Counted from the first letter of the stretch, positions 7,161-16,637 are shown. The stretch: 64,000 nt of DNA from Acidimicrobiia bacterium (GCA_017577575.1 PKRG01000002.1:124001-188000), one strand, 5' to 3'. Made by a program: numbers and translations. Notes: generated by a model from the letters alone, not told the origin.

Positions 7161-8180
7161 TCAGGCGAGCCGGGCGAACAGGTTCGCCAACAGGAGCTGG
7201 CGCCGCAGGTTGAGCTGGAGATCCACCATGGCGTCGAGGACGGCTTCGGCGTTGGCGACCGCCTTGGCCGGCGGCACCTCGGCGAGGTCCGCCAGCGGGA
7301 CGTCCGTGTTGCGGACCGGGCCGCCGTGCTGCAGCGACGCCGAGTCCGTGTACCACGACGCCAGGATCTCGAGCCCGCTGGTGAGGAGCGCCAGCTCGGC
7401 CCGCCGCTCCGCCCGGGCCCGCCGCTCTTTGTCCTCCTCTCCGCCGGCCGCTTCGGTGACCATCGGCGCCAGCGCTTCCAGCACCTCTTCGGCGAGGCGC
7501 TGGGCGTCGCCGGGGCGAGGCGTGACGCGGGTGGGGATCGACAACCACAGCCGCCGGAACTCGGCCGCCTGGGGGCTGCGGGACAGCGACAGGGCCAGGC
7601 CGGGGCGACCCCCGGCGACCCGGGCCAGCTCGGACGCCTGCTCTTGCTCGACCCCCTGTTGGGCGAGCCGGGCGACGAGCTCGTCTTCGGGCACCCGGCC
7701 GAAATGGACCGTGCGGCAGCGGGAGGCGATCGTCGCCGGGAGGTCGTCTTCCGCCTCGGCGACGAGGATGAACACCGTGGTGGGCGTGGGCTCCTCGAGC
7801 GTCTTGAGGATGGCGTTGGCGGCCTGGTCGGTCATCACCCCCGCCTCCTCGAAGAGGAAGACCTTCCTCTCTCCTTCGACCGGCGCCATCGCCGCTTGCG
7901 CCACCACCATCCGCGCCTGGTCGACGCCGAGGTTGGCGCTCCCTTCCGGCACGACGGGGATGAAGTCGGCGTGATTCCCCTCCATGACCCGCCGGCAGAC
8001 GTTGCAGCCCGGCTCCCGGGTGGGGCACAGGAGCCCGGTGGCGAAATGGCGGGCGACGGTGGCCTTGCCGACTCCGGCCGCCCCCACGAACAAGTAGGCG
8101 TTGGCCGGCTCCTCCAGCTCGGTGGTGAGCAGCGAGATCACCCGCGCGTGGCCGACGACGCCGTCGAACCACCCGCTCAT
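7161..8180 (-). CDS. holB: DNA polymerase III subunit delta'
   Basis: Clamp-loader subunit of the replicase. The 339-residue product begins with the RFC-like segment GWFDGVVGHARV and has a P-loop (GAAGVGKA), a Cys-rich zinc module (CPTREPGCNVCRRV), the switch region ILKTLEEP and the sensor motif ASRCRTVHF. ATG at 8180 overlaps the tmk stop, so the pair is coupled. Closeness of tmk, holB and topA is common in Actinomycetota. Here topA is divergent and an MFS gene lies between. Confidence 0.94.
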   Translation of the reverse strand: MSGWFDGVVGHARVISLLTTELEEPANAYLFVGAAGVGKATVARHFATGLLCPTREPGCNVCRRVMEGNHADFIPVVPEGSANLGVDQARMVVAQAAMAPVEGERKVFLFEEAGVMTDQAANAILKTLEEPTPTTVFILVAEAEDDLPATIASRCRTVHFGRVPEDELVARLAQQGVEQEQASELARVAGGRPGLALSLSRSPQAAEFRRLWLSIPTRVTPRPGDAQRLAEEVLEALAPMVTEAAGGEEDKERRARAERRAELALLTSGLEILASWYTDSASLQHGGPVRNTDVPLADLAEVPPAKAVANAEAVLDAMVDLQLNLRRQLLLANLFARLA

Positions 8181-8767
8181 CGGATCAGCTCCATGATCTG
8201 TGCCACCACCTCGTCCACGGGACGGGACGCGTCCACCAGCACCACCCGGTCGGGGTTCTCGGCCGCCACCTTCTCGTACACGGCGGCCACCTCGCGCTGG
8301 AACTGCGCCCCCTCGCCTCCGATCCGGTCGATCACATTCTGACGTGCCAGCGCGGTCTCGGGATCGGTCCACAAGACCACCACGAGGTCGGGTATCACCC
8401 CTCCCAATGCCAGCTCGTTGACCGTCCGCACCGCTTCGATGCCGAGCCCTCTGGCCCCACCCTGGTAGGCGAGCGACGAGTAGTAGGAGCGATCGGAGAT
8501 CACGACCTCGCCCCGCTCCAGGGCGGGGCCGATGACCTCGGCGGCGAGCTGGGCCCGCTGGGCGGCGAACAGCAGTGCCTCCGCCCACGGTGTCATGTCC
8601 TCGCCGTGCAGGAGGATCTGGCGGATCTGCTCGCCGACCTCGGTGCCGCCCGGCTCGCGGACCACCCGGACCACGCGACCTTCGGCGGCGAGGGCGTCCG
8701 CCAGGGCGCGGCACACGGTCGACTTGCCGGCGCCGTCCACCCCCTCGATGGCCAGGTACAGGCTCAC
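8177..8767 (-). CDS. tmk: Thymidylate kinase
   Basis: Phosphorylates dTMP to dTDP. The 196-residue product has the P-loop EGVDGAGKST (residues 8-17), the DRSYYSS base-binding segment and the LID-region Arg residues. GTG at 8767 overlaps the stop of the upstream MFS gene (GTGA). An alternative start further upstream would add about 34 residues before the P-loop, which is atypical. Coupled to holB through an ATGA overlap. Confidence 0.95.
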   Translation of the reverse strand: MSLYLAIEGVDGAGKSTVCRALADALAAEGRVVRVVREPGGTEVGEQIRQILLHGEDMTPWAEALLFAAQRAQLAAEVIGPALERGEVVISDRSYYSSLAYQGGARGLGIEAVRTVNELALGGVIPDLVVVLWTDPETALARQNVIDRIGGEGAQFQREVAAVYEKVAAENPDRVVLVDASRPVDEVVAQIMELIR

Positions 8768-10152
8768 TCGTCTTCCCTCGGCCGGGCGCCCCGCATCCAG
8801 GTGATCGAGTCGGCGGCCTCGGAGATGCGCTGCAGCTTCTCCTCGTCGAGGTGACGGCTGCCCCACCACCGGGCCCCGAGCAGGACCGCCAGGCCGGAAG
8901 CCGCAACCACCACGCCGCCCAGGAGCATCACGGCCCTGACTCCGCTCCTCAGCTCGCCGGGGAACACCCCCGCCATCGCCGCCGCACCCACGCCGGCGAG
9001 GGCGAAGGACACCAGAAGCGCCGTGCGAGAGAACGTGTACACGGCGGCGAAGGTCCTGCCCCTCACCTCGTCACTGACGGAAGCATGGAGATGGGTGAAT
9101 CCCGTCACGTAGGCGACGCCGGTGCCGATGCCGGCCACGAAAGCCCATCCGGCGGCGCTCCAGACGACGTCGGAGAAGGCGGCGAACCCGATGGCGACAC
9201 CGGCGATGAAAAGGGAGAAGCCGAACAGCGGCTCGCGCTGGGTGTCGATGCTGGCGAACACCGTCACGCCGAGCATGCCCAGGCCCACCCCCACGCCGAG
9301 GGCCGTGACGAGGATGCCATAGCCGCTCTCGCCGCCGCGGAGGACCTGCTCCGAGAAGGGCTGGCCCAACACGAACAGAGCGCCGCCTCCGAACAGGCCG
9401 GCCGACATGCCCAGCATGAGCCGCCGCACCGGCCCCGCCGAGAAGACGTACTTCATGCCGTCGACCACGTCGGCCCACGGCGTGGTCTGGATCTTTCCGG
9501 CGGCGCGCTCCTCGGCGGCCTTGGGCGCCCGGATGGGGATGGACACGACCATCGCCCCGGACACGAGGAACGTGAGGCAGTCGAAGAGGAACGCCAGCCC
9601 GACGGGGCCGCTGACGAAGAAGATGTCGGGGAGGCTGCGGCCGCTCTCGGCGAGGATGGCGAAGATCAGCGACCCCACCGGCGCGGTTCCGTACATGGCC
9701 GCCAGGTTGAGCCCGTTGACGGCGAGCAGATGGTGGCGTTTCACCAGCGTGGGAACGACCGCCTCCCGGGCAGGCTGGCGGATGAGGGCGAACACCTCGA
9801 TGATCAGGATGAGCAGGAAGAGCTGGATGTAGCTGCGCACGAACAGGAGGCCCAGCACCAGGACGGCCCGCCCGAAGTCGGACACGATCATCGTGGTCTT
9901 GCGGCTCCACCGGTCGGCGATGAGCCCGCCGAGGAACCCGAAGAAGAGGCCGGGGACGATCCGGCCCACCAGCGGCACGAGCACGGCGATCGTCGCCCCC
10001 CTCCCCCCGCCGGCGAGACGGGTGGCAAGGGCGAAGTTGGCGAACAGGTTGACCCAGTCACCGAGACTCGATATCGCCTGCGACCACCAGAGCCGGGCAA
10101 ATGCTCCCCTCCGAATGAGGTCGCGGCCCCGTTGGGCAATTGGGGTTTCCAT
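8764..10152 (-). CDS. MFS transporter
   Basis: A 462-residue integral membrane protein of the major facilitator superfamily, most like the enterobactin exporter/MFS_3 group. About 12 hydrophobic helices are visible, with the inter-helix basic motif FFGFLGGLIADRWSRK (about residues 61-76) typical of the loop after helix 2. The C-terminal tail of about 25 residues is charged and cytoplasmic. It overlaps tmk by 4 bases, so it is inserted into the tmk-holB operon. ATG at 10152 was chosen because the longer frame upstream reads as unlikely sequence over the topA promoter. The substrate cannot be told. Confidence 0.85.
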   Translation of the reverse strand: METPIAQRGRDLIRRGAFARLWWSQAISSLGDWVNLFANFALATRLAGGGRGATIAVLVPLVGRIVPGLFFGFLGGLIADRWSRKTTMIVSDFGRAVLVLGLLFVRSYIQLFLLILIIEVFALIRQPAREAVVPTLVKRHHLLAVNGLNLAAMYGTAPVGSLIFAILAESGRSLPDIFFVSGPVGLAFLFDCLTFLVSGAMVVSIPIRAPKAAEERAAGKIQTTPWADVVDGMKYVFSAGPVRRLMLGMSAGLFGGGALFVLGQPFSEQVLRGGESGYGILVTALGVGVGLGMLGVTVFASIDTQREPLFGFSLFIAGVAIGFAAFSDVVWSAAGWAFVAGIGTGVAYVTGFTHLHASVSDEVRGRTFAAVYTFSRTALLVSFALAGVGAAAMAGVFPGELRSGVRAVMLLGGVVVAASGLAVLLGARWWGSRHLDEEKLQRISEAADSITWMRGARPREDE

Positions 10153-10243
10153 CGACAATGGGAACGGTAACCCTGATCGGGAGGACAAGGGACGCACGAC
10201 TACTCGTGGCGTCTCTGCTCGGTTACTGTCGCACCGCAACCGC

Positions 10244-12802
10244 ATGAGCAAGACACTGGTGATCGTCGAGTCGCCCACCAAGGCGAAGAAGATCTCCGAG
10301 TACCTCGGGGACGACGTGGTCGTCGAAGCGTCCATGGGCCACATCCGGGACCTGCCGCGTTCGGCCAAGGAGATCCCCGCCAAATACAAGGACGAGGAGT
10401 GGGCGACGCTGGGCGTGAACGTCGACGCCGGCTTCGAGCCGATCTACGTCATCGCCCCCAATCGACGCGAGAACATAAAGAAGTTGAAGAAGGCCGCCGA
10501 CGAGGCGACCCAGATCTACCTGGCCACCGACGAAGACCGCGAAGGGGAGGCCATCGCATGGCACCTGGTCGAGGTCCTCAAGCCGAAGGTGCCGGTGAGG
10601 CGGATGGTCTTCCACGAGATCACCGAGTCGGCGATCCGCCAGGCCTTCGAGAACCCCCGCGACATCGACGAGCGGCTGGTCGACGCCCAGGAGGCCCGCC
10701 GCATCCTCGACCGCCTCTACGGCTACGAGGTCTCCCCGGTCCTGTGGAAGAAGGTCGCCACCGGCCTGTCGGCAGGCCGTGTCCAGTCGGTGGCGGTGCG
10801 CATCGTCGTGGAGCGGGAGCGGGAGCGCATGGCGTTCCGATCCGCCTCCTACTGGGACATCGTCGGCCGATTCGCCAAGGAGGGGGACCCCGCCACCTTC
10901 GACGCCAGCCTGGCGTCGATCGACGGCGAGCGGGTCGCCACCGGCCGCGACTTCGATTCGAAGGGCAACGTCGCCACCGGCGTGGTCCGTCTGGACGAGG
11001 AGGCGGCGACGCAGCTGGCCCGGGCCCTGGAGGGTGCCGAGTTCGTGGTGCGGTCCGTCGACACCAAGCCGTACACCCGCAAGCCCTACGCCCCGTTCCG
11101 CACTTCCACCCTGCAGATGGAAGCCGGCCGCAAGCTGCGGTTCTCGTCGTCGCGGACGATGTCGGTGGCCCAGCGCCTCTACGAGAACGGCTACATCACC
11201 TACATGCGCACGGACTCGGTGACGCTGTCGACCGAGGCGATCACCGAAGCCCGGAACCAGATCCAGCGCCTGTTCGGCGCCGACTACGTGCCCGACTCCC
11301 CTCGGGTGTACGGGAACCGGGCGAAGAACGCCCAGGAGGCCCACGAGGCGATCCGCCCCGCCGGCGAGACGTGGCGGACGCCCGAGCAGGTGGCCCGGGA
11401 GGTCGGCTCCGACGAGGCCCGCCTCTACGAGCTGATCTGGAAGCGGACCCTGGCGTCGCAGATGCCCGACGCCAGGGGCGAGAGCGTGACGGTGCGGCTC
11501 GGCGGCGTCGCCTCCGACGGCCGTGATGCCGAGTTCACCGCGTCCGGGCGGACCATCACCTTCCCGGGCTTCCTCAAGGTCTACGTGGAGTCGAGCGACG
11601 ACCCCGACGCCGAGACCGACGACCAGGAGTCGATCCTCCCGCCCCTGGCCGAAGGGGACCCGCTCGAGGTGCTGAGCCTGGATCCGACCGGCCACGAGAC
11701 CCAGCCTCCCCGCCGCTACAGCGAGGCTTCGCTGGTCCAACGGCTCGAGGAGCTGGGCGTCGGCCGTCCCTCCACCTACGCCTCGATCCTCACCACCATC
11801 CAGGACCGCGGCTACGTGTGGAAGAAGGGCGGTGTCCTCGTCCCCACGTTCACCGCCTTCGCGGTGGTGACGCTCCTCGAGCAGCACTTCCCCAATCTGG
11901 TGGACTACGCCTTCACCGCCCGCATGGAAGACGACCTCGACGCCATCGCCGCCGGCGAGGAGCAGCGGGTGCCGTGGTTGACCCGCTTCTACCTGGGCGC
12001 CGAGGGCTTGCGCCAGACGGTGAGGAACAAGCTGGGCGACATCGACGCCCGGGCGGTGAACTCGATCCCGATCGGCGAGGACGACCAGGGCCGCCAGATC
12101 GTGGTCCGGGTGGGCCGCTACGGCCCGTACCTGGAGCGCGGGGAGGACAGGGCGTCCATCCCCGACGACCTGCCCCCGGACGAATTGACCGTGGAGAGGG
12201 CGACCAAGCTCCTGGACGAGGGATCGCGGGGCGGCAAGATCCTCGGCACCGACCCCGAGACCGGACTGCCGGTGCTGGCCCGCACGGGGCGCTTCGGCCC
12301 CTACGTGCAGCTGGGCGAACAGGAAGAGGGCTCCAAAGAGAAGCCCAAGCGGGCCTCGCTGTTCAAGGGAATGGACATCGATTCCTTGAGCCTGGACGAC
12401 GCCCTCCGGCTCCTGTCGCTGCCCCGGGTGGTCGGAAAGGACCCCGACGGTGTCGAAATCCTCGCCCTCAACGGGCGCTACGGCCCCTACATCCAGCGTG
12501 GCGACGACCGGCGCTCGTTGGAGAGCGAAGAGCAGATCTTCACGATCACCGTGGAGGAGGCGCTCGCCCTCCTGGCCGAGCCGCCCCGGCGGCGGGGCCA
12601 GTCACGCCAGTCGGCGGCCCGGGAGCTCGGCAGCGACCCGACGACCGGAAAGAAGATCACGGTCCGCTCCGGGCGCTACGGGCCCTATGTGACCGACGGG
12701 GAGGTCAACGCCAGCCTGCGCAAGGGCGACGACCCCGAGACGATCGACCTCGACCGGGCGCTCGAACTGCTGGCGGCGCGCCGGGAGAGACTCGGAAAGT
12801 AG
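10244..12802 (+). CDS. topA: DNA topoisomerase I (type IA)
   Basis: Relaxes negative supercoils by single-strand passage. The 852-residue product opens with the TOPRIM domain (VIVESPTKAK and the metal site TDEDREGE). The catalytic Tyr320 lies in YITYMRTDS. The C-terminal part has four Topo_C repeats, each marked by GRYGPY or GRFGPY, and no zinc fingers, as usual in actinobacterial enzymes. ATG at 10244 matches the family start MSKTLVIVES; the open frame extends upstream but without homology. Divergent from the MFS-tmk-holB operon. Confidence 0.97.
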   Translation: MSKTLVIVESPTKAKKISEYLGDDVVVEASMGHIRDLPRSAKEIPAKYKDEEWATLGVNVDAGFEPIYVIAPNRRENIKKLKKAADEATQIYLATDEDREGEAIAWHLVEVLKPKVPVRRMVFHEITESAIRQAFENPRDIDERLVDAQEARRILDRLYGYEVSPVLWKKVATGLSAGRVQSVAVRIVVERERERMAFRSASYWDIVGRFAKEGDPATFDASLASIDGERVATGRDFDSKGNVATGVVRLDEEAATQLARALEGAEFVVRSVDTKPYTRKPYAPFRTSTLQMEAGRKLRFSSSRTMSVAQRLYENGYITYMRTDSVTLSTEAITEARNQIQRLFGADYVPDSPRVYGNRAKNAQEAHEAIRPAGETWRTPEQVAREVGSDEARLYELIWKRTLASQMPDARGESVTVRLGGVASDGRDAEFTASGRTITFPGFLKVYVESSDDPDAETDDQESILPPLAEGDPLEVLSLDPTGHETQPPRRYSEASLVQRLEELGVGRPSTYASILTTIQDRGYVWKKGGVLVPTFTAFAVVTLLEQHFPNLVDYAFTARMEDDLDAIAAGEEQRVPWLTRFYLGAEGLRQTVRNKLGDIDARAVNSIPIGEDDQGRQIVVRVGRYGPYLERGEDRASIPDDLPPDELTVERATKLLDEGSRGGKILGTDPETGLPVLARTGRFGPYVQLGEQEEGSKEKPKRASLFKGMDIDSLSLDDALRLLSLPRVVGKDPDGVEILALNGRYGPYIQRGDDRRSLESEEQIFTITVEEALALLAEPPRRRGQSRQSAARELGSDPTTGKKITVRSGRYGPYVTDGEVNASLRKGDDPETIDLDRALELLAARRERLGK

Positions 12803-12808
12803 CCGGCC

Positions 12809-13624
12809 TCAGCCGCAGGGCTCTCCCGGCTCCGCCGCCACCCGGTCGATGAAGCCGAACATCGCCTCCCGCAACTCGTCGGCGACGGGACCGCCCTCGG
12901 CGAGGATGTCGGTGCCGTGGAGGTCCGATTCGACCAGGAGTAGCTCGGCGTTGGGGGCGATGGCCGCCAGGTCCTCGGCGTCTTCGGCGGCGCCGTACTC
13001 GTCACCCGTCCCGGAAGCGAAGAACACGGGGCACGCCACCGCACCGACGTCGGCCTCCATGAATGCGTAGCCGCTGCCCGCCTTGACTCCGGCGAGCCAC
13101 ACGACCCCGATCAGGCCGTTGCCGGGCTCCTCGGCGGCGCGCAGGGCACCCATGGCGCCGATGCTGGCACCGGCGGCGATCACGTTCTCGACGCCCTCGG
13201 CGCGGAGCAGATCGGCCCCGGCCAGCACCACCCTCCACACGAACTGGTTGTCGTGATCGAAGGTGAGGACCCGGTAGCCCCGGTCCGCCAGCTCCCGGGC
13301 GAACTCGGCCCAGTCTCGCTGGCTGTCGCCCGGGCGCCCCATGTGGGCGAGGACCACGCCGACGTCCCCGGTGCCGTAGATGCGTCCCTGCCTCTCTATG
13401 CCGCGTCCGAGGTCGATCGTGATCTCCCGGTAGCCCTCCGGCCCCACCGTCGGAGCGGTCTCGGATGGCACCGTCGTGGCGACCGTCGTGGTCCCTGCCG
13501 TCGTGGCGGGCCCGAGCGTCGTCTCGGCGGGGACGCTGGAGTCGGAGGCGCCCGGCTCCGGGGCCGGGCTCGCACAAGCGGCTAGGAGGCACACGAGAAC
13601 GAGGAGCGTCGTGACTCGACCCAT
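12809..13624 (-). CDS. Alpha/beta-hydrolase lipoprotein
   Basis: Exported lipoprotein of 271 residues. A signal peptide ends in the lipobox LAAC (Cys near residue 17). A Thr/Ser-rich linker follows, then an alpha/beta-hydrolase domain from about residue 65. The nucleophile elbow is GASIGA, an acidic residue probably lies in SGTGDEYG, and the catalytic His is in ESDLHGT, in the right order for a triad. Similar dienelactone-hydrolase-like proteins act on unknown esters. ATG at 13624 places the signal peptide correctly; the frame is open a little further. It ends 7 bases from the convergent topA stop. Confidence 0.82.
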   Translation of the reverse strand: MGRVTTLLVLVCLLAACASPAPEPGASDSSVPAETTLGPATTAGTTTVATTVPSETAPTVGPEGYREITIDLGRGIERQGRIYGTGDVGVVLAHMGRPGDSQRDWAEFARELADRGYRVLTFDHDNQFVWRVVLAGADLLRAEGVENVIAAGASIGAMGALRAAEEPGNGLIGVVWLAGVKAGSGYAFMEADVGAVACPVFFASGTGDEYGAAEDAEDLAAIAPNAELLLVESDLHGTDILAEGGPVADELREAMFGFIDRVAAEPGEPCG

Positions 13625-13688
13625 CTTCGTCGTGAGCGTCGGAGGCGGCTCACCCTGACCCTGTCGTCGCGGAAAAATCGGAAACCAT

Positions 13689-13720
13689 TTGTTCCGCAAG
13701 CGTGTAATCATGTAATTGCA
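13689..13720 (+). promoter_or_regulatory. Possible promoter with repeated TGTAAT
   Basis: TTGTTC (13689-13694) is followed 17-18 bases later by TAATT-like sequence. The segment 13701-13720 contains TGTAAT twice, separated by CA, and is an imperfect 20-base palindrome ending GTG...CAC. It could be an operator for the ribbon-helix-helix-like protein encoded next. The evidence is weak. Confidence 0.35.
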
Positions 13721-13737
13721 CTCACAGGAGGAGCCGG

Positions 13738-14250
13738 ATGGACAACTCGAAGATCGCCGCCTGGGTGGTCGGGCGGATACCGGACGACTGGTTCGTCGAG
13801 ACCCCGGAGGTCCGGGTCGACCGCGAGGAGATCCAGGTGATCGGACGCCTCCCCCAGCCCTCGCTCCCCGAGGGAAGCGACGACGAGGATCGGGCGACGG
13901 CCGATCGCTCCCGGATCGAGTCGTGGAGGGAGGAGACCCGCAAGGCCCGGATCGCCATCGCCCGGCAGGCGGAGGCGACCTTGGGCAGGACGATTTCCTG
14001 GGGAGCCCGGTGCGGGGATCAGTCGGCGATGTTCACCACGTTGAGCGTCCCCGTGATGACCCGTCTCCGCATGCGCGAGCGGCAGGTGCTCGACACGCTG
14101 ATCGAGGCCGGAGTGGCCCGCTCGCGGTCGGAGGCGCTCGCCTGGTGCGTGAAGCTCGTCGCCGACAACGAGGAGGAATGGCTCCGTGAGTTGCGAGAAG
14201 CCCTCGAACGAGTGAGGGAAGTCCGACACAGAGGACCGGAGGCGAGATGA
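13738..14250 (+). CDS. Conserved actinobacterial protein with ribbon-helix-helix-like C-terminus
   Basis: A 170-residue cytosolic protein of a type I have seen in many actinobacteria but whose function I do not know. The N-terminus reads MDNSKIAAWVVGRIPDDWF. The middle is charged (residues 45-75). Residues 105-135 (PVMTRLRMRERQVLDTL, then RSRSEALAWCV) resemble a ribbon-helix-helix DNA-binding fold, followed by a charged amphipathic helix. It has a strong AGGAGG Shine-Dalgarno just before the ATG. The stop overlaps the start of the following F420-type oxidoreductase (ATGA), so the two are coupled and it may regulate that gene. Confidence 0.75.
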   Translation: MDNSKIAAWVVGRIPDDWFVETPEVRVDREEIQVIGRLPQPSLPEGSDDEDRATADRSRIESWREETRKARIAIARQAEATLGRTISWGARCGDQSAMFTTLSVPVMTRLRMRERQVLDTLIEAGVARSRSEALAWCVKLVADNEEEWLRELREALERVREVRHRGPEAR

Positions 14251-15152
14251 AGATCGGATACCACCCGGGGAGGTTCGACGGCCCCGCCATCGCCGACGAG
14301 TTGCTCCGCAACGTCACCGCCGCCGAGGAGGCGGGCGTCCACAGCCTGTGGTTCATGGATCACCTGTTCCAGATCGAGGTGTTCGGCCGACACGACGAGC
14401 CGATGCTCGAGGTGTACAGCACCCTCGCCTGGACCGCCGCCCACACCGAGCGGGTGCATCTGGGGGCACTGGTGACCGCGGTCCCCTACCGGGCGCCGGG
14501 CCTGCTCATGAAGACGGCCACGACCCTCGACGTCCTCTCGGGCGGGCGAGCCTGGCTGGGGATAGGTGCCGCCTGGAACGACTTCGAGGCCCGGTCGCTG
14601 GGGCTGCCGTTCCCCCCGCTCGTCACGCGATTCGAGCAGCTCGAGGAGGCGCTCCAGATCGCCGACCGCATGTTCTCGGGCGACACCGAGCCCTTCATCG
14701 GCCGCCAGTTCCGGCTCGAGAACCCATTGAACCGTCCCGAGCCGATCCGCCGGCCACCGATCATGATCGGAGGCGTAGGGGAGAAGAAGACCCTGCGCCT
14801 GGTGGCCCGCTACGCCGACGCCACCAACATGTGGGAGAGCGTCGTCGAATCGAAACTCGAAGTGCTCCGCTCCCACTGCGAGCGCGAAGGCCGCCGGTTC
14901 GAGGACATCGTCGTCACCACCACCGGGTCGTTGGATCCCGGCTGGTCGCTGGAACAGGCCGTCGACCACTACGGCCGGTTGGCCGACGCCGGGGTGGACA
15001 TGGCGATCGTCGCCATCCCGAGGGACCCGTTCCACCGTCATGCCGAGTTCGTCGCCGAGGTGGTGGAGGCGGTGGCCGGGCTGGGCCGGCCGACACCTCC
15101 GCAGCTGGAGGGAGCCCCGGGTGGGGTCCGGCTCCAGACGGCTCAGGCGTAG
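14247..15152 (+). CDS. LLM-class F420-dependent oxidoreductase
   Basis: A 301-residue TIM-barrel protein of the bacterial luciferase-like (LLM) superfamily, in the actinobacterial group that uses reduced coenzyme F420. Features include the N-terminal strand GYHPGRFDG, the FMDHLFQ segment, the RVHLGALVTAVPYR strand, the LGIGAAWN phosphate-binding motif and the PPIMIGG strand. The substrate cannot be inferred. Translationally coupled to the upstream ribbon-helix-helix-like gene. Its 3' end overlaps the convergent beta-lactamase-like gene by 10 bases. Confidence 0.88.
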   Translation: MKIGYHPGRFDGPAIADELLRNVTAAEEAGVHSLWFMDHLFQIEVFGRHDEPMLEVYSTLAWTAAHTERVHLGALVTAVPYRAPGLLMKTATTLDVLSGGRAWLGIGAAWNDFEARSLGLPFPPLVTRFEQLEEALQIADRMFSGDTEPFIGRQFRLENPLNRPEPIRRPPIMIGGVGEKKTLRLVARYADATNMWESVVESKLEVLRSHCEREGRRFEDIVVTTTGSLDPGWSLEQAVDHYGRLADAGVDMAIVAIPRDPFHRHAEFVAEVVEAVAGLGRPTPPQLEGAPGGVRLQTAQA

Positions 15153-15955
15153 CGCTCCAAGACGGCGTCGCTGAACGCCGGCCACACCTCGAGCGCCCAC
15201 GAGTCGAAGTCCCGGTCGGTGAGTGCCACCGCCGCCAGGCGTTTCGCCGGATCGACCCACAAGAACGTCCCCGACCCGCCGAAGTGACCGAAGGTCGACG
15301 GCGTGTTGCGCTCCCCCGTCCAGTGCGGGTGCTTTCCGGCTCTGATCTCGAAGGTGAGGCCCCACGGGTTGGGGTCGAAAGAGCCGATCCCCGGCAAGAC
15401 GCCCGCCAGGTCGGCGAAGTGGGGGCGGGTGGCGTCGGCCAAGGTCTCCGGCGCCACCAACGTGGGCGCCAGGAGCTCCCGGGCGAACACGAGCAGGTCG
15501 TCGACGTTCGACCAGATTCCGTGGGCGGGCGAGCCCCGCAACACGGTGTGACGCATCCCCAGCGGGTCGAGGACTCCCGCCTGCAGGTACTCGGCGAAAT
15601 CAATTCCGGCCCGCCGCTCGAGATGGGCGGCGAAGACCTCGATGCCGGTGTTGGAGTAGATCCTCCGTCGCCCCGGCACGGACAACATCCGGTCGGAGTC
15701 GAAGGCGAGGCCGGAGGCGTGGGCCAGCAGGTGCTCCACCGTGGCGCCCTCGGGCCCCGCCGGTTCGGCGAGGTCGATCGTCTCCTCCTCCAGCGCCACG
15801 AGCGCCGACATGCCGACGAGCAGTTTGGAGACGGACGCGATCCGCGTCACCCAGGTCGTGTCGCCGCCGACGGCGATGGTCCCTTCCGGGGTCGTCACCC
15901 CGACGGCGACGGTGGGCACGGGCCAGTCCGAGATCAGGCCGGTGAGGTCGTCCAC
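15143..15955 (-). CDS. Serine hydrolase of the beta-lactamase/PBP4 fold (class C-like)
   Basis: A 270-residue cytosolic hydrolase of the beta-lactamase family Pfam calls Beta-lactamase (class C/esterase type). The SxxK motif is SVSK (residues 42-45) and the second motif is YSN (YSNTG). The third, normally KTG/HxG, is HFGGSG. No signal peptide is present, so a role as a resistance enzyme in the wall is unlikely; esterase or peptidase activity is more plausible. GTG at 15955 lies 7 bases after the upstream phosphatase gene, giving an operon. The 3' end overlaps the convergent LLM gene. Confidence 0.85.
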   Translation of the reverse strand: MDDLTGLISDWPVPTVAVGVTTPEGTIAVGGDTTWVTRIASVSKLLVGMSALVALEEETIDLAEPAGPEGATVEHLLAHASGLAFDSDRMLSVPGRRRIYSNTGIEVFAAHLERRAGIDFAEYLQAGVLDPLGMRHTVLRGSPAHGIWSNVDDLLVFARELLAPTLVAPETLADATRPHFADLAGVLPGIGSFDPNPWGLTFEIRAGKHPHWTGERNTPSTFGHFGGSGTFLWVDPAKRLAAVALTDRDFDSWALEVWPAFSDAVLERYA

Positions 15956-15962
15956 TTCGCCC

Positions 15963-16637
15963 TCAGGCCGTGACCATCTCGGGAGGCAGGTGGCTGCGGT
16001 CGCTCAGCGCCCGCAGGCTCCACGAGTAGTAGCCCGCGGTGGGCTGGGAAAGGAGCCGGGAGACACCCGAGTGGACGTGGGTGAACCGGTCCCACTCCCA
16101 CGGGGTGGGCTCGACGCCCAGGAGCATTCCGATGATGAGGGCGTTGGTGCCTCCGTGAGCCACGACGACGACACGGCGGTCGTCCACGCCCTGCCAGAGG
16201 TGGTGATCCCCCGCCCGGGTGATCCCCCGTTCGGCGAACGTCTGCTCGAGCCCCGAGTGGATGCGCTTGTGGAAGTCCCGGAAGCTCTCCCCGCCGGGGA
16301 CGCCTTCCCACATCTCCTCCACCGAGCGGTTCGCCGATGTGGCGAAGAATTCCTCGATCTCGTCGGCGGGGCTTCCGTCCCACTCCGGCGGGTTGCGTAT
16401 CTCGTTGAGCCATTCCATGACCTGGGGCTCGATGCCGGTCGCTTCGGCGATCGGCTCGGCGGTCTGCTGGGCCCGCACCATCCCCGACACCCAGATCTCG
16501 TCGATCGACCAACGCGACACCCGCTCGGCGAGAAGGCTCGCCTGCCGCCGGCCCCTTTCGGTGAGGGGAGGGTCGGTGTATGAGATGCCGTCGACCACGT
16601 ATGCGGGCTCGGCGTGTCGGATCAGGGTCAGCCACAT
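15963..16637 (-). CDS. Histidine phosphatase family protein (phosphoglycerate mutase-like)
   Basis: A 224-residue member of the histidine phosphatase superfamily. The phospho-acceptor motif LIRHAE (His8) replaces the classical RHG by RHA, and the second catalytic His is in VVAHGGTN. The TERGRRQA segment that follows the RHG box is intact. The substrate may be a sugar phosphate or a nucleotide; sequence alone does not say. ATG at 16637 gives the canonical N-terminus, while the longer open frame runs into the divergent gene. Divergent from the glycerate kinase gene. Confidence 0.88.
   Translation of the reverse strand: MWLTLIRHAEPAYVVDGISYTDPPLTERGRRQASLLAERVSRWSIDEIWVSGMVRAQQTAEPIAEATGIEPQVMEWLNEIRNPPEWDGSPADEIEEFFATSANRSVEEMWEGVPGGESFRDFHKRIHSGLEQTFAERGITRAGDHHLWQGVDDRRVVVVAHGGTNALIIGMLLGVEPTPWEWDRFTHVHSGVSRLLSQPTAGYYSWSLRALSDRSHLPPEMVTA

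Noticed and set aside
12803..12808. Terminator between convergent topA and the hydrolase lipoprotein gene
   Set aside because: Only six bases separate the stops and no hairpin is visible there.
15143..15955. Beta-lactamase-like gene as an antibiotic resistance enzyme
   Set aside because: No signal peptide and a class C/esterase-like motif set; it is more likely an intracellular hydrolase.
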